Source: Hypericum androsaemum (Eukaryota; Streptophyta; Magnoliopsida; Malpighiales; Hypericaceae). From it: DNA of 64,000 nucleotides. Shown here piece by piece: positions 23,139-34,044 of the stretch (position 1 is the stretch's first letter; every line of letters starts with the position of its first letter). The translations under genes were made by a program, and so were the position numbers. The notes below the pieces were generated by a model, which did not search any database, was not told the DNA's origin, and saw only the letters and a list, made by a program, of their open reading frames with translations. The stretch is from assembly GCA_963995505.1 (NCBI GenBank), contig OZ023190.1, positions 1,612,001-1,676,000 of the forward strand, given 5' to 3'.

Positions 23139-23846
23139 CCTGGACAGTTGGTCCTGTCCTAGCTGGCTTGCTCGCCCAATTTGGGTCTCTCAATCTCCCA
23201 ATCCCAATTTATCAATTCCCACCTCGCACGCAGCTGGTACACTTCAAACAGAAGATTCTGACTTGCTTCAACAGTTTGAGGAGACGTAGGTGAAAATCTG
23301 TTATTTTTTGGGATTCATTTATATCAATTGGTGTTTAATTAGCGATGGGCAATTACATTGGGGGAAAGAGCTGATTTGTCTCCTCGAATTGTGAATTTTA
23401 TGGTGCCTTGTTGCTTTCAAGGAATAGTTAGCCCATGTAGAAGATGTATTAGCATGTTCTTCTGTTTTTATCTAGTGAAAATGTATATTCTTGATAATTC
23501 AGATCTTTTGGATCATCTGTACTCGAAAAAATTCGGATATTTGTGCATTTTTTGATAGATTACTTTGAAACCCTAAACCCTACATGGGCTCCCAGCATTT
23601 CATTCACGCAGCTTAATAATGCTGATCACGAGAAGTGCACATCGGCTAGCAAATATCAGGACCATCTTATATTATGCTCATTACACATACTCTCAAGTCA
23701 TAACCATCCACCTTCTGATCCAGGTTCGAGCAAATGCAGTTGCCACATATCACAGCAATCGTATTTTCAGCATGGTACCGGAGTTGAATTTTAGCAATTA
23801 CAATGACCGGAGTCCGGATTACTATCGGACGGCTGACGACACATGA
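23139..23846 (+). repeat. Array spacer with repeated exon-like segment (copy 2)
   Basis: The first patch (23139-23297) ends CTTGCTTCAACAGTTTGAGG-AGACGTAGGTGAAAA. The second (23606-23846) begins GCAGCTTAATAATGCTGATC and ends, in one frame, NFSNYNDRSPDYYR..DDT with TGA. Relative to copy 1 both patches are diverged by point changes and keep similar lengths. Same caveats as copy 1. Confidence 0.45.
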
Positions 23847-24001
23847 ATTAATATGAAGGTTTCAAACTTTGGATAGAGAGTGTCCACTTCTGAGAAACAA
23901 TAACAACAATGGGAGTGTGCTTCCTAGTGATACTGAGGTGAGGGAGCGGCTGTGGAGCTGCTGACGTGGACGGAGGCGAGAGGAGCAACCTGAATACAAA
24001 T

Positions 24002-26371
24002 TTAGATGGTGCTACTTATGAAGGAGTTTGGATCTGGAGGAGCAGAAACTGGGATTGCTCCTTCAAGCATTTGAGTAACTTTCTTCACGGGAGGCCTTAA
24101 TGATGGATCCTGTTGAATGCACCAGATGGTTATCTTCACAAATTTCTCTACCCTCTTCATGTCGGCCGTTGCCTCCTCGTCTTCTTCCACCAGCAGGTGC
24201 AGCAATCCTTCCCTGTAGCAATCGCACGCCCAATCCGAGAGTATGATCTTGTTCTCTTCCTCCATCTCGAGTTCCACACTCTTTCTGCAGTTTTTGCAGG
24301 TTATCAGCTCCAGCAGTACAATGCCGAAGCTGTACACATCAATTTTTACCGTGACAGGCAATCTCTTGAACCACTCAGGAGCCAGATACCCTTTAGTTCC
24401 CCTGATTCTCATTGTGGTCTGTGTTCGATCTATTTTCATGAACTTTGAGAGACCGAAGTCCGAGATTTTTGCTGTCAGAGATTCATCCAAAAGGATGTTT
24501 TGGGGCATGATGCCGCAGTGGATGATCTTGGTACTGCATTCCTCGTGGAGATAGAGAAGCCCTCTAGCTATGCCAAAAGCAATTTGGATTCTGCTGTTCC
24601 ACCTTGGCCAGAAATCACCAAACAGGTAGCTGGCCAGAGAGCCATTGCTCATATACTCGTATGCTAGAAATTTTCTCTGCCCTTCATCACAATATCCGTG
24701 GAGTTGAACTAAATTCCTGTGATTTGTTCTGCCAATGATCATTACTTCAGTTTTGAACTCATTCTCGTCTTGCCGTCCAATCCTGTCTAGCTTCTTAACA
24801 GCGACAATGGCATCCTCATCCGGGAGGACCCCTTTGTAAACTGTTCCAAAACCACCGCTTCCAACCTCTTCCTTGAACCCTCTTGTGGCTCTTGTAGGTG
24901 AAAAATCGAAGATTCGAGGCAGGCACAGGGGTGTGTGTCTCCACCTTTACTCGGTCCTTTCTTCTACGATTCTTGGCAATCAAACAAAGTATATTTAGGA
25001 AGCCAGAGCTACCTAAAAGGATTGATCCAATGAGAATCAGAGTGATTGATCTTTCCTCTTCGTATTTGCTAATAAAGAGTGTACCTTCCCCACTTTAAGC
25101 AAGGTTTTTCTTACTTCATTTGAACTAGCGCTCCCAATCGAGAGCGGGATTCTTTTCATGGAACATATTCCTTGTCCAAACACAGCAGCAGCACAGTGAC
25201 AATCACCCAAGCAAGCCTGTCTGCACCAATCTTCAATCTGCGAGATGAACATGGCATAGTCAAAGCCGTCCCAGTTCGTGTTTGGCATCTCAATGATCTC
25301 AAAAAGGTCTGAGTTGTCTTGAGGAGTACTAGCACAAGTCTGCATAATGAAGCTCGGCTTGCAGCCTAGGTGCTCATCCTGCGGATCTAAGAAATCATAA
25401 CCAGGCGGACACAAGCAACTTGGCTTAGAGTGGTTAACACTGCAGTAACTGTTGAAACCACAAGCTCCACTCTCAGTTGTTTGTCCGATGCTCGTATATA
25501 TATTTGATGGTCTAAATGACAAATTAGACCAAGCCATTGGCCAGGCTCCAGTTGAGAAACCTGTTTTCGGGTATACATAGTGCCTGAACACCTTGTCATT
25601 ATCAATGATCGCCCTCTGGTAAAATCTATCTCCTGATGAAGGGCTTGATGTTACATAACTAAGTATGCTTCCGTTCTGAGATACAACGAACATGTAGCCA
25701 GACTGGTTGAAGATCACCTGGTATCCGCTGCCATTAGAAGTTTGAGTTGACCAATATGAAAAGTTGCTGTTGGTGAATGGATAATCAGTAGTATACCTGA
25801 GAAGGTTCCCGTCGGTCTGCAATGTGAACTTGAACCTGCCATGAGAATAATTCGTCTGTGTGTAGCGCGCAATGAGACTGCCATTGAGATTTAACGTCTG
25901 GATTGGTAGTATGGTGTCTGTTGGATGTTCAAAGCTCTGCCACAGGTTAACAGCATCACCGCGAGCAAGTACGAAATTCCTGGTATCAAACATGGCTGCA
26001 TAGAAGACACCAGCGCCAACAGGTGAAGCTGCCCAAATTTGGTTGCCTGATGGGTCTCTAAGCACCAGCCCTTCTTTTGCTGTAACCTGAGCTGTGGAAC
26101 CACTTTGGACCAAAGTGTTCCTATTAGCTGACCAGACAATTGTCCTGTCAGGAACTTTGTTGAACCATATAGCTAACAAGAAGCCATTGTTGTGGACCTC
26201 TTGGAGTCCGAAAGCAAAATCTTCGGAGGGTGACAGCCAGTAAGCAGAGTTCCCCTTTGTTTCTGCAAGGGATGATCCTGTAGATATATTATGAGATTGT
26301 GAAGTGGCAGGAATTGGCAAAGAGAGAAGAAAGAGTAAGCACAAAAGGAACTGTATAGGAAAGGCTTCCAT
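24002..26371 (-). pseudogene. Lectin receptor kinase copy C: frameshifted and catalytically dead
   Basis: The N-terminal part (26371 down to about 25037; 444 residues) has the signal peptide, lectin, EGF and PAN regions. It ends at DQSL plus TGA because one A is missing just before the membrane segment (near 25041). A second change, an 11-bp deletion near 24891, removes part of YKELEAA at the kinase start. The two deletions sum to 12, so the kinase frame agrees again with the ectodomain frame, but the stop between them is not avoided. The kinase from 24890 to 24002 is otherwise open yet reads HCGIMPQN where the sisters read HCDIKPQN: the catalytic Asp and the following Lys are lost. The remaining transcript could encode a secreted lectin-PAN ectodomain. 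The leader carries a SINE at 26404-26533. Confidence 0.87.
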
Positions 26372-26403
26372 CTTCTGTTTGTTCGTCTTTGCTGCCTTTA
26401 ATG

Positions 26404-26533
26404 TTTTTTTTTGTCAAGAAAAATTTAGGTGGGTTGGCCTAAATCCCCGAGATCTTGACGATATTAGGATTCAATTCCTCCCAACTCAAGCTTAAGGGCG
26501 GACCCGTTTTCATCCGGCCACACTTGCGTTGGT
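26404..26533 (-). mobile_element. tRNA-type SINE in the leader/promoter of copy C
   Basis: A 130-bp insert with a T-run at its left end (a poly-A tail on the minus strand) is flanked by the 12-bp direct repeat CTGCCTTTAATG at 26392-26403 and 26534-26545. The minus strand contains GGAATTGAATCC, a fair match to the pol III B box GGTTCGANNCC. The uninterrupted site is visible at 11500-11525, where the sister leader reads CTGCCTTTAACGCTTTGATG, so the insert arrived after duplication. It begins only 21 bp before the receptor-kinase leader ATG region (start codon at 26369-26371). Confidence 0.85.
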
Positions 26534-26545
26534 CTGCCTTTAATG

Positions 26546-28124
26546 CTTTGATGGTTGTATATATTTAGTTGAGGATGTGATTAGTTCTGTGTACCTAGGC
26601 GATTGTTATATTGTAAAATCTCTGTAAATGATTTCCTCTAATGTGATAATTCCTCTAAATTGATAAAAAATTTCGGTTCTGAGTCCGGATTAGTGTTAAA
26701 ATTTAATAACACCTCTATCGTAATAACTATTACTTTTTCAGAAAATTTTAGTGCTAAATCTCGATCCCAATTTTTGTAGAAAATGATATTTTTGAATAAA
26801 TACATACATATATTTTTACATATTTCATGAATTCGAAAAATATTGTAAGACATTAGTTTGTGCTAAACTTGCTTATTTGAAAATTTTTACATCATCATGC
26901 ATCTTCTCAATTGTTTTCGAATGGTTTTTGTGATCGTCGTCTTGTTATAAGAAAATATCTCAATCATGTGTATCATTTGAATAATTTTGTAAGTCAAAAT
27001 TTTAGGTAATTTGTATATATAGAAAAATAATTTTTGGTTTTTACATATTTATTGTTCAAAAACCTAATTTTAATATTTTTGGAGGAAAAAAAACGTAAAC
27101 CTCATAATTTCTCTAAAATACTAATATCACTTTACAAATTTTTTTACTATAATAATATTCAATCACTCAACTATCGTAATAATCTAATTTCGAGCCAGTG
27201 CCCATTCTTAAAGAATGCGCCTCCAGTGTAACTTACTCCACTAATTGATATTAAAATGACCCAGTAAACCCAATATAGACTTTGACGAAGTCAATCTGAT
27301 GGGAAACGTAGTACTCGTAGGCAGTTGAGAAGTCAAGTCAGGAAAGTATTTTCAATTATAGAGACCATGATTGGGAAAATTAATCTTGTTTGAAGTCAAT
27401 AGAGGACTACAGACATGAAGTCTCGCCGGCATGTATAAACTATGCATAGGATTGAACATCTTGTCCGGTATCCGTAATTGTATTCGTTCGACTACTTTTT
27501 ATGAAAGTAAATATTATAAAATATGGTATATACAACTTACTTAGTATGCTATTCATCCTATCATATAGAAATAGGATTGTAACCATCGGTCTCGTTAAAT
27601 CTTACCGCACCAAATCTCAGCAAAAAAAAATTCAGATAATCCAAGCAATAAATTTGGGTACAAATATAAATAGGGATAATAATATTATTATTTCGACTAT
27701 TTGCACAAAATTATCATGTGATTTTAAAATGCTCGACCAAGACAGAGATTTCTCAAATTAACACTACACTATTTGAGTAAATTTTTTGGACAGAATACCC
27801 AAGTATAATTAGGCAATTTTTAAAATTTAAATTATTCGTCGAAACAAATCAGAAAAAAAATGAAAAACTCAAATTTCTTGCTCTTGTAATATTTTTAAAT
27901 ATTTTTGATTCATTTTAATTTTTTAACAAAATGATATTAGTAGTATTTTTTTTCTTAAAAAATTATTCAAAAAATGAAATATCAATTTGACAAACATATA
28001 TCATTTGATCAGAGTATTTTGAAACCACTTGGTTTGAAAAGAGGTAAAACCATAGGATGCTAAACTGGACTTTTTAACCAACAGACTTTACTTGGGCAGC
28101 CCACCCAAAAGATTTTATCTGGGT
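26546..28124. other. AT-rich spacer of array unit (copy 3)
   Basis: 26546-26600 is leader sequence; 27225-27440 matches the spacers at 22680-22900 and 11780-11870. 26610-27195 is very AT-rich with phrases such as CCTCTAAATTGATAA and ACTATCGTAATAATC, which looks like a decayed repeat inserted in this unit only. No gene seen. Confidence 0.45.
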
Positions 28125-28362
28125 CTGGCCCAGGACAGTTGGACCTGGCTGGCTTCTTCGCCCAATTTGGGAACTCCCAATCCCCCAATCCCAATTTATC
28201 AATTCCCAAATGTTACGCTAAACCCTAAATTCCCAATATCCAAATTGGCTCGTCCCTGCTGTCCCTCGCACACCTCGTCCCCGTCGCTCAAACCTCGCTC
28301 CAAGCTAGTACACTTCAAACAGCAGATCCTGACTTGCTTCAACAGTTTGAGGAGACGTAGGT
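28125..28362 (+). repeat. Array spacer with exon-like segment (copy 3, first patch only)
   Basis: GGCCCAGGACAGTTGGACCT to CAACAGTTTGAGGAGACGTAG matches the first patch of the spacers at 12400 and 23139. An open reading frame here ends KLVHFKQQILTCFNSLRRR. The second patch present in the other two spacers is missing. No known protein recognised. Confidence 0.45.
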
Positions 28363-28699
28363 AAAAATGTGTTTTTTTTTTGTGTGTTTTTCGGAGTCAT
28401 AGTGTTTAATTAGCGATGAACAATCTGATTTGTCTCTTCGAATCGTAAATTGGTTAAAGTCCAACTTGCTACGTTGTGGTTTCTTTATTAGGTACTCGGT
28501 TTTAAAATCTGTCATTTAAACTGACTGACTACTTTGAATTGAGAGAGGAGGAGGAACTAACAATTGGGAGTGTCCTTCTCTTCAGGAAAACAAAAAAAAA
28601 ACAAAAACAACAATGGAAGATTGTTTCGTAGTGATAACGAGGAGGCGCCTCGGAGCTGCTGACGTGGACGGGGACGAGGGGAGCACCCCGCGAATTGAT

Positions 28700-31072
28700 T
28701 TAGTTGGTGCCGCTCATAAATGAGTTTGGCTCTGGAGGAGCAGGAACTGGAATTGCTCCTTCCAGCATTTGCGTAACTTTCTTCATGGGAGGCCTTAAAG
28801 ATGGATCCTGTTGAATGCACCATATGGCTACCATCACAAATTTCTCCACCGTCTTCATGTCCTCCGTTGCCTCCTCGTCTTCTTCCACCAGTAGGTGCAG
28901 CGATCCTTCCCTGTAGCAATCGTATACCCAATCCGAGAGTATGATCCTGTCCTCTGACTCCATCTCGAGTTCCACACTCATTCTGCATGTTATCAGCTCC
29001 AGCAGTACAATGCCAAAGCTGTACACATCGACTTTCACTGTGATGGGAAAGTTCTGGAACCACTCAGGAGCAAGATATCCTTTCGTTCCCCTGATTCTTG
29101 TTATAGTCCGCGTTTGATCAATTTTCATGAACTTTGAGATACCGAAGTCCGAGATTTTTGCTGTCAGCGATTCATCCAAAAGGATGTTCTGGGGCTTGAT
29201 GTCGCAGTGGATGATCGTGGTGCTGCATTCCTCGTGGAGATAGAGAAGCCCTCTTGCTGTGCCAATAGCAATTTGGACTCTGCTGTACCACCTTGGCCGG
29301 AAATCACCAAACATGTAGCTGGCCAGAGAGCCATTGCTCATATACTCGTAAACTAGAAGTTTCCTCTGCCCTTCATCACAATATCCGTGGAGTTGAACTA
29401 AATTCCTGTGATTTGTTTTGCCAGTGATCCTTACTTCAGTTTTGAATTCATTCTCGTCTTGCCGTTCTATCCTGTCGAGCTTCTTGACAGCGACAACGGC
29501 ATTGTCATCCGGAAGGACCCCTTTGTAAACTATTCCAAAACCACCGCTTCCAACTTCTTCCTTGAACCCTCCTGTGGCTGCTTCCAGTTCCTTGTAGGTG
29601 AAGAATCGAAGATTCGAGGCTGCCACAGAGTTGTGTGTCTCCAACTTAACTCGGTCCTTTCTTCTGCGATTCTTAGCAATCAACAAAAGTATATTCAAGA
29701 TGCCAGAGCTACCTAAAAGAACTGATACGATGAGAATCAGAGTTGATTGATCCTTCCTCTTCGTATTTTCTGGTGGAGAGTTTACCTTCCTCACTTTAAG
29801 CAAGGCTTTTCCTCCTTCATCTAAACTAGTTCTCCCATTCGAGAGCGGCATTCTCTTCATCCAACACTCTCCAGCTCCAAACTCCGCAGCAGCACAGTAA
29901 CAATCATCCAAGCAAGCCTGTCTGCACCAATCTTCCGTTTGTGAGCTGAACATGGCATAATCAGAGCCGGGCCAATTCGTGTTTGGCATCTCAATGATCT
30001 TGAAAAGATCTGAGTTGTCTTGAGGAGTACTAGCACACGTCTGCAAAACGAAGCTCGGCTTGCAACCTAGGCGCTCATCCTGGGGATCCAAGAAATCATA
30101 ATTAGGCGGACACAAGCAAATTGGTTTAGAGTCATTCATACTGCAGTAACTGTTGAGACCACAAGCTCCACTCCCGGTTGCTCCATCGATGCTCGTACAG
30201 ATATTTGATGGTATAAATGACAAAGTAGACCAAGCCATTGGCCAGGTTCCACTTGAGGAGCCCGTTTTCGGGTATACATATTGCCTGAACACCCCATCGT
30301 AATCAAGGATCGCCCTCTGGTAAAATGTATCCGTTGATGCAGGGTTTGATGTTACATATTTGAGTATGCTGCCATTCTGAGATGCAAGGAATATGTAGCC
30401 AGACTGGTTGAAGATCACCTGATATCCGCTGCCAATAGAAGTCTGAGTGTCCCAATATGCATACTTGCCGTTGGTGAATGGATAATCTGTAGTATACATG
30501 ACAAGATTCCCGTCCTTCTGCAATTTAAACTTGAATCTGCCTTGAGAATAATTCGTCTGTCTGTAGCGCGCAATGAGAGTTCCGTCTTGATTCAATGTCT
30601 GATTTGGCAATATGGTGTCTGTTGGATGATCAAAGCTCTGCCACAAGTTACCAACATCGCTGCTGACAAGTACAAAATTCCCGGTATCAAGCATGGCTGC
30701 ATAGGAGACACCAGCACCAACAGGAGAAGCAGCCCAAGTTTGTATGCCTGACGGGTCGCTCAGCGTCAGCCCTCCTGTTGGTGTAATCTGAGCTATGGAT
30801 CCACTTTGGACCAAAGTGTTCCTATTAGCTGACCAGACAATTGTTCGGTCAGGAAGCTTGTTGAACCAGATGGCTAACAAGAAGCCATTGTTGCTGACCT
30901 CCTGGAATCCGAATGCGAAATCTCCCGAGGGCGATAGCCAGTAAGTAGAGTTGCCCTTGGTTGCTTTTAGGGTTGATCTTAGAGGTATATTATTCGATTG
31001 CGAAGTGGCTGGAATTGACAAAATGAGGATGACAGAAAAGCACAGAAGGCACTGTATAGGAATGGCTTCCAT
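28700..31072 (-). CDS. G-type lectin S-receptor-like Ser/Thr kinase, RLK1/LECRK type (copy D, intact)
   Basis: Open single-exon frame of 790 residues: signal peptide 1-25 (MEAIPIQCLLCFSVILILSI), lectin domain to about 150, EGF-like region near 303-337 with CGLNSYCSM, PAN domain with WCRQACLDDCYC, membrane segment about 443-466, kinase with GSGGFG (508-513), VAVKK, HCDIKPQN (622-629), DFGISK and APEWF. As in copy A, Cys replaces the Arg of HRD (non-RD type). DFGLSK of the sisters is DFGISK here and the glycine loop ends GIVYKG instead of GTVYKG; both are mild changes. From the hinge to the C-terminus it is closer to copy A than to the broken neighbours. Copy C lies to its left, about 2.3 kb beyond its stop codon. 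Likely a plasma-membrane receptor of unknown ligand. Confidence 0.93.
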   Translation of the reverse strand: MEAIPIQCLLCFSVILILSIPATSQSNNIPLRSTLKATKGNSTYWLSPSGDFAFGFQEVSNNGFLLAIWFNKLPDRTIVWSANRNTLVQSGSIAQITPTGGLTLSDPSGIQTWAASPVGAGVSYAAMLDTGNFVLVSSDVGNLWQSFDHPTDTILPNQTLNQDGTLIARYRQTNYSQGRFKFKLQKDGNLVMYTTDYPFTNGKYAYWDTQTSIGSGYQVIFNQSGYIFLASQNGSILKYVTSNPASTDTFYQRAILDYDGVFRQYVYPKTGSSSGTWPMAWSTLSFIPSNICTSIDGATGSGACGLNSYCSMNDSKPICLCPPNYDFLDPQDERLGCKPSFVLQTCASTPQDNSDLFKIIEMPNTNWPGSDYAMFSSQTEDWCRQACLDDCYCAAAEFGAGECWMKRMPLSNGRTSLDEGGKALLKVRKVNSPPENTKRKDQSTLILIVSVLLGSSGILNILLLIAKNRRRKDRVKLETHNSVAASNLRFFTYKELEAATGGFKEEVGSGGFGIVYKGVLPDDNAVVAVKKLDRIERQDENEFKTEVRITGKTNHRNLVQLHGYCDEGQRKLLVYEYMSNGSLASYMFGDFRPRWYSRVQIAIGTARGLLYLHEECSTTIIHCDIKPQNILLDESLTAKISDFGISKFMKIDQTRTITRIRGTKGYLAPEWFQNFPITVKVDVYSFGIVLLELITCRMSVELEMESEDRIILSDWVYDCYREGSLHLLVEEDEEATEDMKTVEKFVMVAIWCIQQDPSLRPPMKKVTQMLEGAIPVPAPPEPNSFMSGTN

Positions 31073-31125
31073 GCTTAGAGGTGTTTTGGCTTTGGATTGC
31101 TGAGTTGTCTTTAGAAAACCCAGTT

Positions 31126-31146
31126 ATTTGTATATATATACACAAA
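31126..31146 (-). promoter_or_regulatory. TATA box of receptor kinase D
   Basis: TATATATATACA lies about 55-70 bp before the ATG at 31072 on the minus strand. Downstream the leader carries AACTGGGTTTTCTAAAGACA, shared with copies A and E. Confidence 0.55.
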
Positions 31147-31317
31147 TAAATGGAGAATGGAATATGATGGGAGTGTACTTGGACAATTCAAATAGAGCAA
31201 GTAGTACCTTTCGGGAAAAAAAGAGAGCAAGTAGTGAATCTTTCTTTATATACGATCTAGCAATGATCGACTCTGGATACACAAAACTCGAGAAATTTGG
31301 GCAATTTGAATTCTGCA

Positions 31318-31400
31318 TCCAGAATCTAGACAATCAGACCTTGACCAATTGGCACCTGCAGTGCAACTTCCTCCATTGGTAGGAATGACTCGGTCAGCTT
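31318..31400. repeat. Upstream block of receptor kinase D
   Basis: CAGACCTTGACCAATTGGCA, then TGCAGTGCAACTTCCTCCAT and GGTCAGC, as seen upstream of copies A and E. Non-coding. Confidence 0.6.
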
Positions 31401-32642
31401 TGGTGGGCATAGAGTCCCAGATTCAAAGGCTACATTTTTTTAAGATTAAGGACGTTGATATTTAAAACCAGCATGTTTCACGCCCGTGGTTTAGTTTGTG
31501 TTTTCCCTTAAATATCTAGTCTCGTAGCCTTTTAAAAAAAAAGCCAATCCCAATTAGATATGGAGGTAAAAGTTCATTTGTTTACTTTGTAGTTTTACCG
31601 TTAGAATATCACTATCCCTGGTTTAATATGACAGAGTGCCAGAGTTTCTACTTGACACACTATAAATTTTTTGGAAAAAATTATTCTCTAGTCTTTCGAA
31701 TTTGTTTAAATATACTTAAAAGTTCTCTCTGTTTGTAAAATGCACACCTACGTCCCTCTTGTTTGAATTTATTATACTTTCGGATTTCTGACGTATATTA
31801 GCGTCTTTTTTTTTTCATTTTTGTCAATGAAATGACCAAAATATTTTTAGAACAAAAATCAAATAAATACTGACATCATCTCTTCTTCTTCCTCCTAAAA
31901 AATTTCTAATTTCTAATTCCATAAAAATCATAAAAAATTGATGAACCCTAATCCATAAAATGACACCGCGCTAAACCCAAAAATTAACACGATTCACCCA
32001 ACTCAGAAACCCATAAATTGAACCACCACAAGTCTCAACGAACCAAGAAAGAATCGGTAACCCTAATTCCAATCAATCTCGTTCGTTTATCCAACGGGAA
32101 CGACCAAACTTGAATGGGTTGGAGCTGGGATTCTTGCGGTATTGGATTAAGAAGCATCTTCGTCTTTATCCAAAAATTGACCCATCGACCATTTTTATAG
32201 CCCCAAATCAGGAATTAGGGCTTTACCGTCGGCGAGCAAAAATAGGACCCACTCGCCCGCACCTTCTCCTGCCCTGTCCGCTTCTTCCCTCCCGATCCCG
32301 ATCCCGACTCCAATTCCGTCTTCTTGGTGTTCTTGGATCTGGGTTATTGAGAATTCCTTTTCTTTTTCAAGTTTAACTTTAGCTGTAATGGTGATTGTAA
32401 TTGCTTTCAATTGTGCTGTTAAGTTTAATTTCCTTGCGATTTTGAAGTTTGGTTCTTGGGTATTCTTGTGTAAGGTCAATCGAACGCAGAAGCTTTTCAA
32501 CATAATTGGTGTTAGTTTAATTAATTTTGATGGGTCCCTCGGTTGGGTTAATTTATTGGTGTTCTTGGAAGTTTAATTTTCAACATAAATTTTGGGTTCG
32601 TGGTTTTCACAGCTACTTCTTCTTCTTTGATGTTTGATTTTT

Positions 32643-33546
32643 GGGAAAAGTCTACTTTAGTACTCTGTGGTATCGACCAAAATCACTTTAGTACCCTGTG
32701 GTAAAAAATCGATCAATCGAGTCATACTTATTCCAATTAACATCAAAAAGGGCCTCGGGCAGCTGCCCGAACCTACCCGAGCGCTGCCCGGGCCACGTAG
32801 CCAGCCACGTCACCAATTTTGATGACGTGGCGCCACGTCACCAATTCTCCTCCTCCTCCGATTTTCCTCCTCCTCCCCTCCTCCTCCTCCGCCTCCTCCT
32901 CCTCCGCGTTCCTCCTCCTCCTCCTCCTCCTCCTCCTCCTCCTCCTCCTCCGCGTCCCCCTCCTCCTCTCCTCCTCCTCCCCGCATCCCCCTCCTCCTCC
33001 GCGTCCTCCTCCTCCCCGCGTCCCCCTCCTCCTCCACGTCCTCCTCCTCCGCGTCCCCCTCCTCCTCCTCTCCTCCTCCTCCCCACGTTGCCCTCCTCCT
33101 CCGCGTCCTCCTCCTCCCCGCGTCCTCCTCCTCCCCACGCCCCCATCCTCCTCCGCGTCCTCCTCCTCCCCGCGTCCCCCTCCTCCCCCGCGTCCCCCTC
33201 CTCCTCTCCTCCTCCTCCCCGCGTCCCCCTCCTCCTCTCCTCCTCCTCCCCGCGTCCTCCTCCCCCTCCTCCTCTCCTCCTCCCCGCGTCCTCCTCCTCC
33301 TCCTCCCCGCGTCCCCCTCCTCCTCCTCCTCCTCCTCCCCGCCTCCTCCTCCTCTTGGTGACGTGGCGCCACGTCATCAAAATTGGTGACGTGGCTGGCC
33401 ACGTGGCCCGGGCAGCGCTTGGGCAGCTGCCCGAGGCCCTTTTTGATGTTAATTGGAATAAGTATGACTCGATTGATCGGTTTTTTACCACAGGGTACTA
33501 AAGTGATTTTGGTCGATACTACAGGGTACGAAAGTGGACTTTTCCC
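32643..33546. mobile_element. Mutator-like foldback element (copy 4), nested in copy 3
   Basis: Inverted ends of about 190 bp start GGGAAAAGTCTACTTTAGTA on the left and end GGACTTTTCCC on the right. They include ACTCGATTGATCG, GGGCAGCTGCCCGA and the palindrome GACGTGGCGCCACGTC. A perfect 9-bp duplication TTGATTTTT flanks it (32634-32642 and 33547-33555). The centre is a CCTCCT/CCCCGCGTCC array. A second copy of the family is at 55956-56338. Confidence 0.92.
32850..33355 (+). repeat. C-rich minisatellite in TIR element (CTC triplets and CCCCGCGTCC units)
   Basis: About 500 bp of (CTC)n interrupted at intervals by CCCGCGTCC or CCGCGTCCCC. Units of 15-30 bp recur about twenty times. The plus strand is almost free of G apart from the GCG in each unit, so the strand bias is extreme. 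Open reading frames here encode only Pro/Leu/Ser or Arg/Gly/Glu runs and are not genes. Confidence 0.9.
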
Positions 33547-33656
33547 TTGATTTTTTATTGTGGTCCCTAAGAAAGAAGAGATGAGGTAAGCAATTCTTTT
33601 TCCTTTTTGTTTTAAGGAAAGAAAAAATTCGAGATCTGAAAATATAATAAAATAAA

Positions 33657-34044
33657 GGGTAAATTACTCTCAAGTCCCTGAGGTTTGGTCACCCTCCCCC
33701 TAGGGTCCCTGGCTTTTGGAAAATGATTGTCCCGTCCCTAAGTTTTGATGATAATAGACTCTCAGTTCCTTGGCTGACGTCATCGGCTATTTTTTTCATT
33801 TTTTGTCATGAAAATGATCAAAATACCCTTAACTTTTGACCAAAATACCCTTAACTTTTCATTTTTGGTTAAGGGTATTTTGGTCATTTCCATGACCAAA
33901 AATGAAAAAAAGAGCCGATGACGTCAGCCAGGGACCTGAGAGTCTATTATCATCAAAACTTAGGGACGGGACAATCATTTTCCAAAAGCCAGGGACCCTA
34001 GGGGGAGGGCGACCAAACCTCAGGGACGTGAGGGTAATTTGCCC
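33657..34044. mobile_element. Mutator-like palindromic MITE (copy 5, family of copy 1), nested in copy 3
   Basis: A 388-bp element whose two halves are inverted copies almost throughout. It starts GGGTAAATTACTCTCAAGTC and ends GTAATTTGCCC, with a perfect 9-bp duplication TAAAATAAA (33648-33656 and 34045-34053). Shared with the ends of 1021-2492: GGTCACCCTCC, CTAGGGTCCCT, AAAATGATTGTCCCG, TTTTGATGATAATAGACTC. The centre repeats AAAATACCCTTAACTTTTGA-type units. It would fold into one long hairpin, a possible source of small RNA. Confidence 0.92.

Noticed and set aside
32698..33501. Long Pro/Leu/Ser- and Arg/Gly/Glu-rich open frames on both strands
   Set aside because: They come from the (CTC)n/CCCCGCGTCC array inside a TIR element and have no family features.
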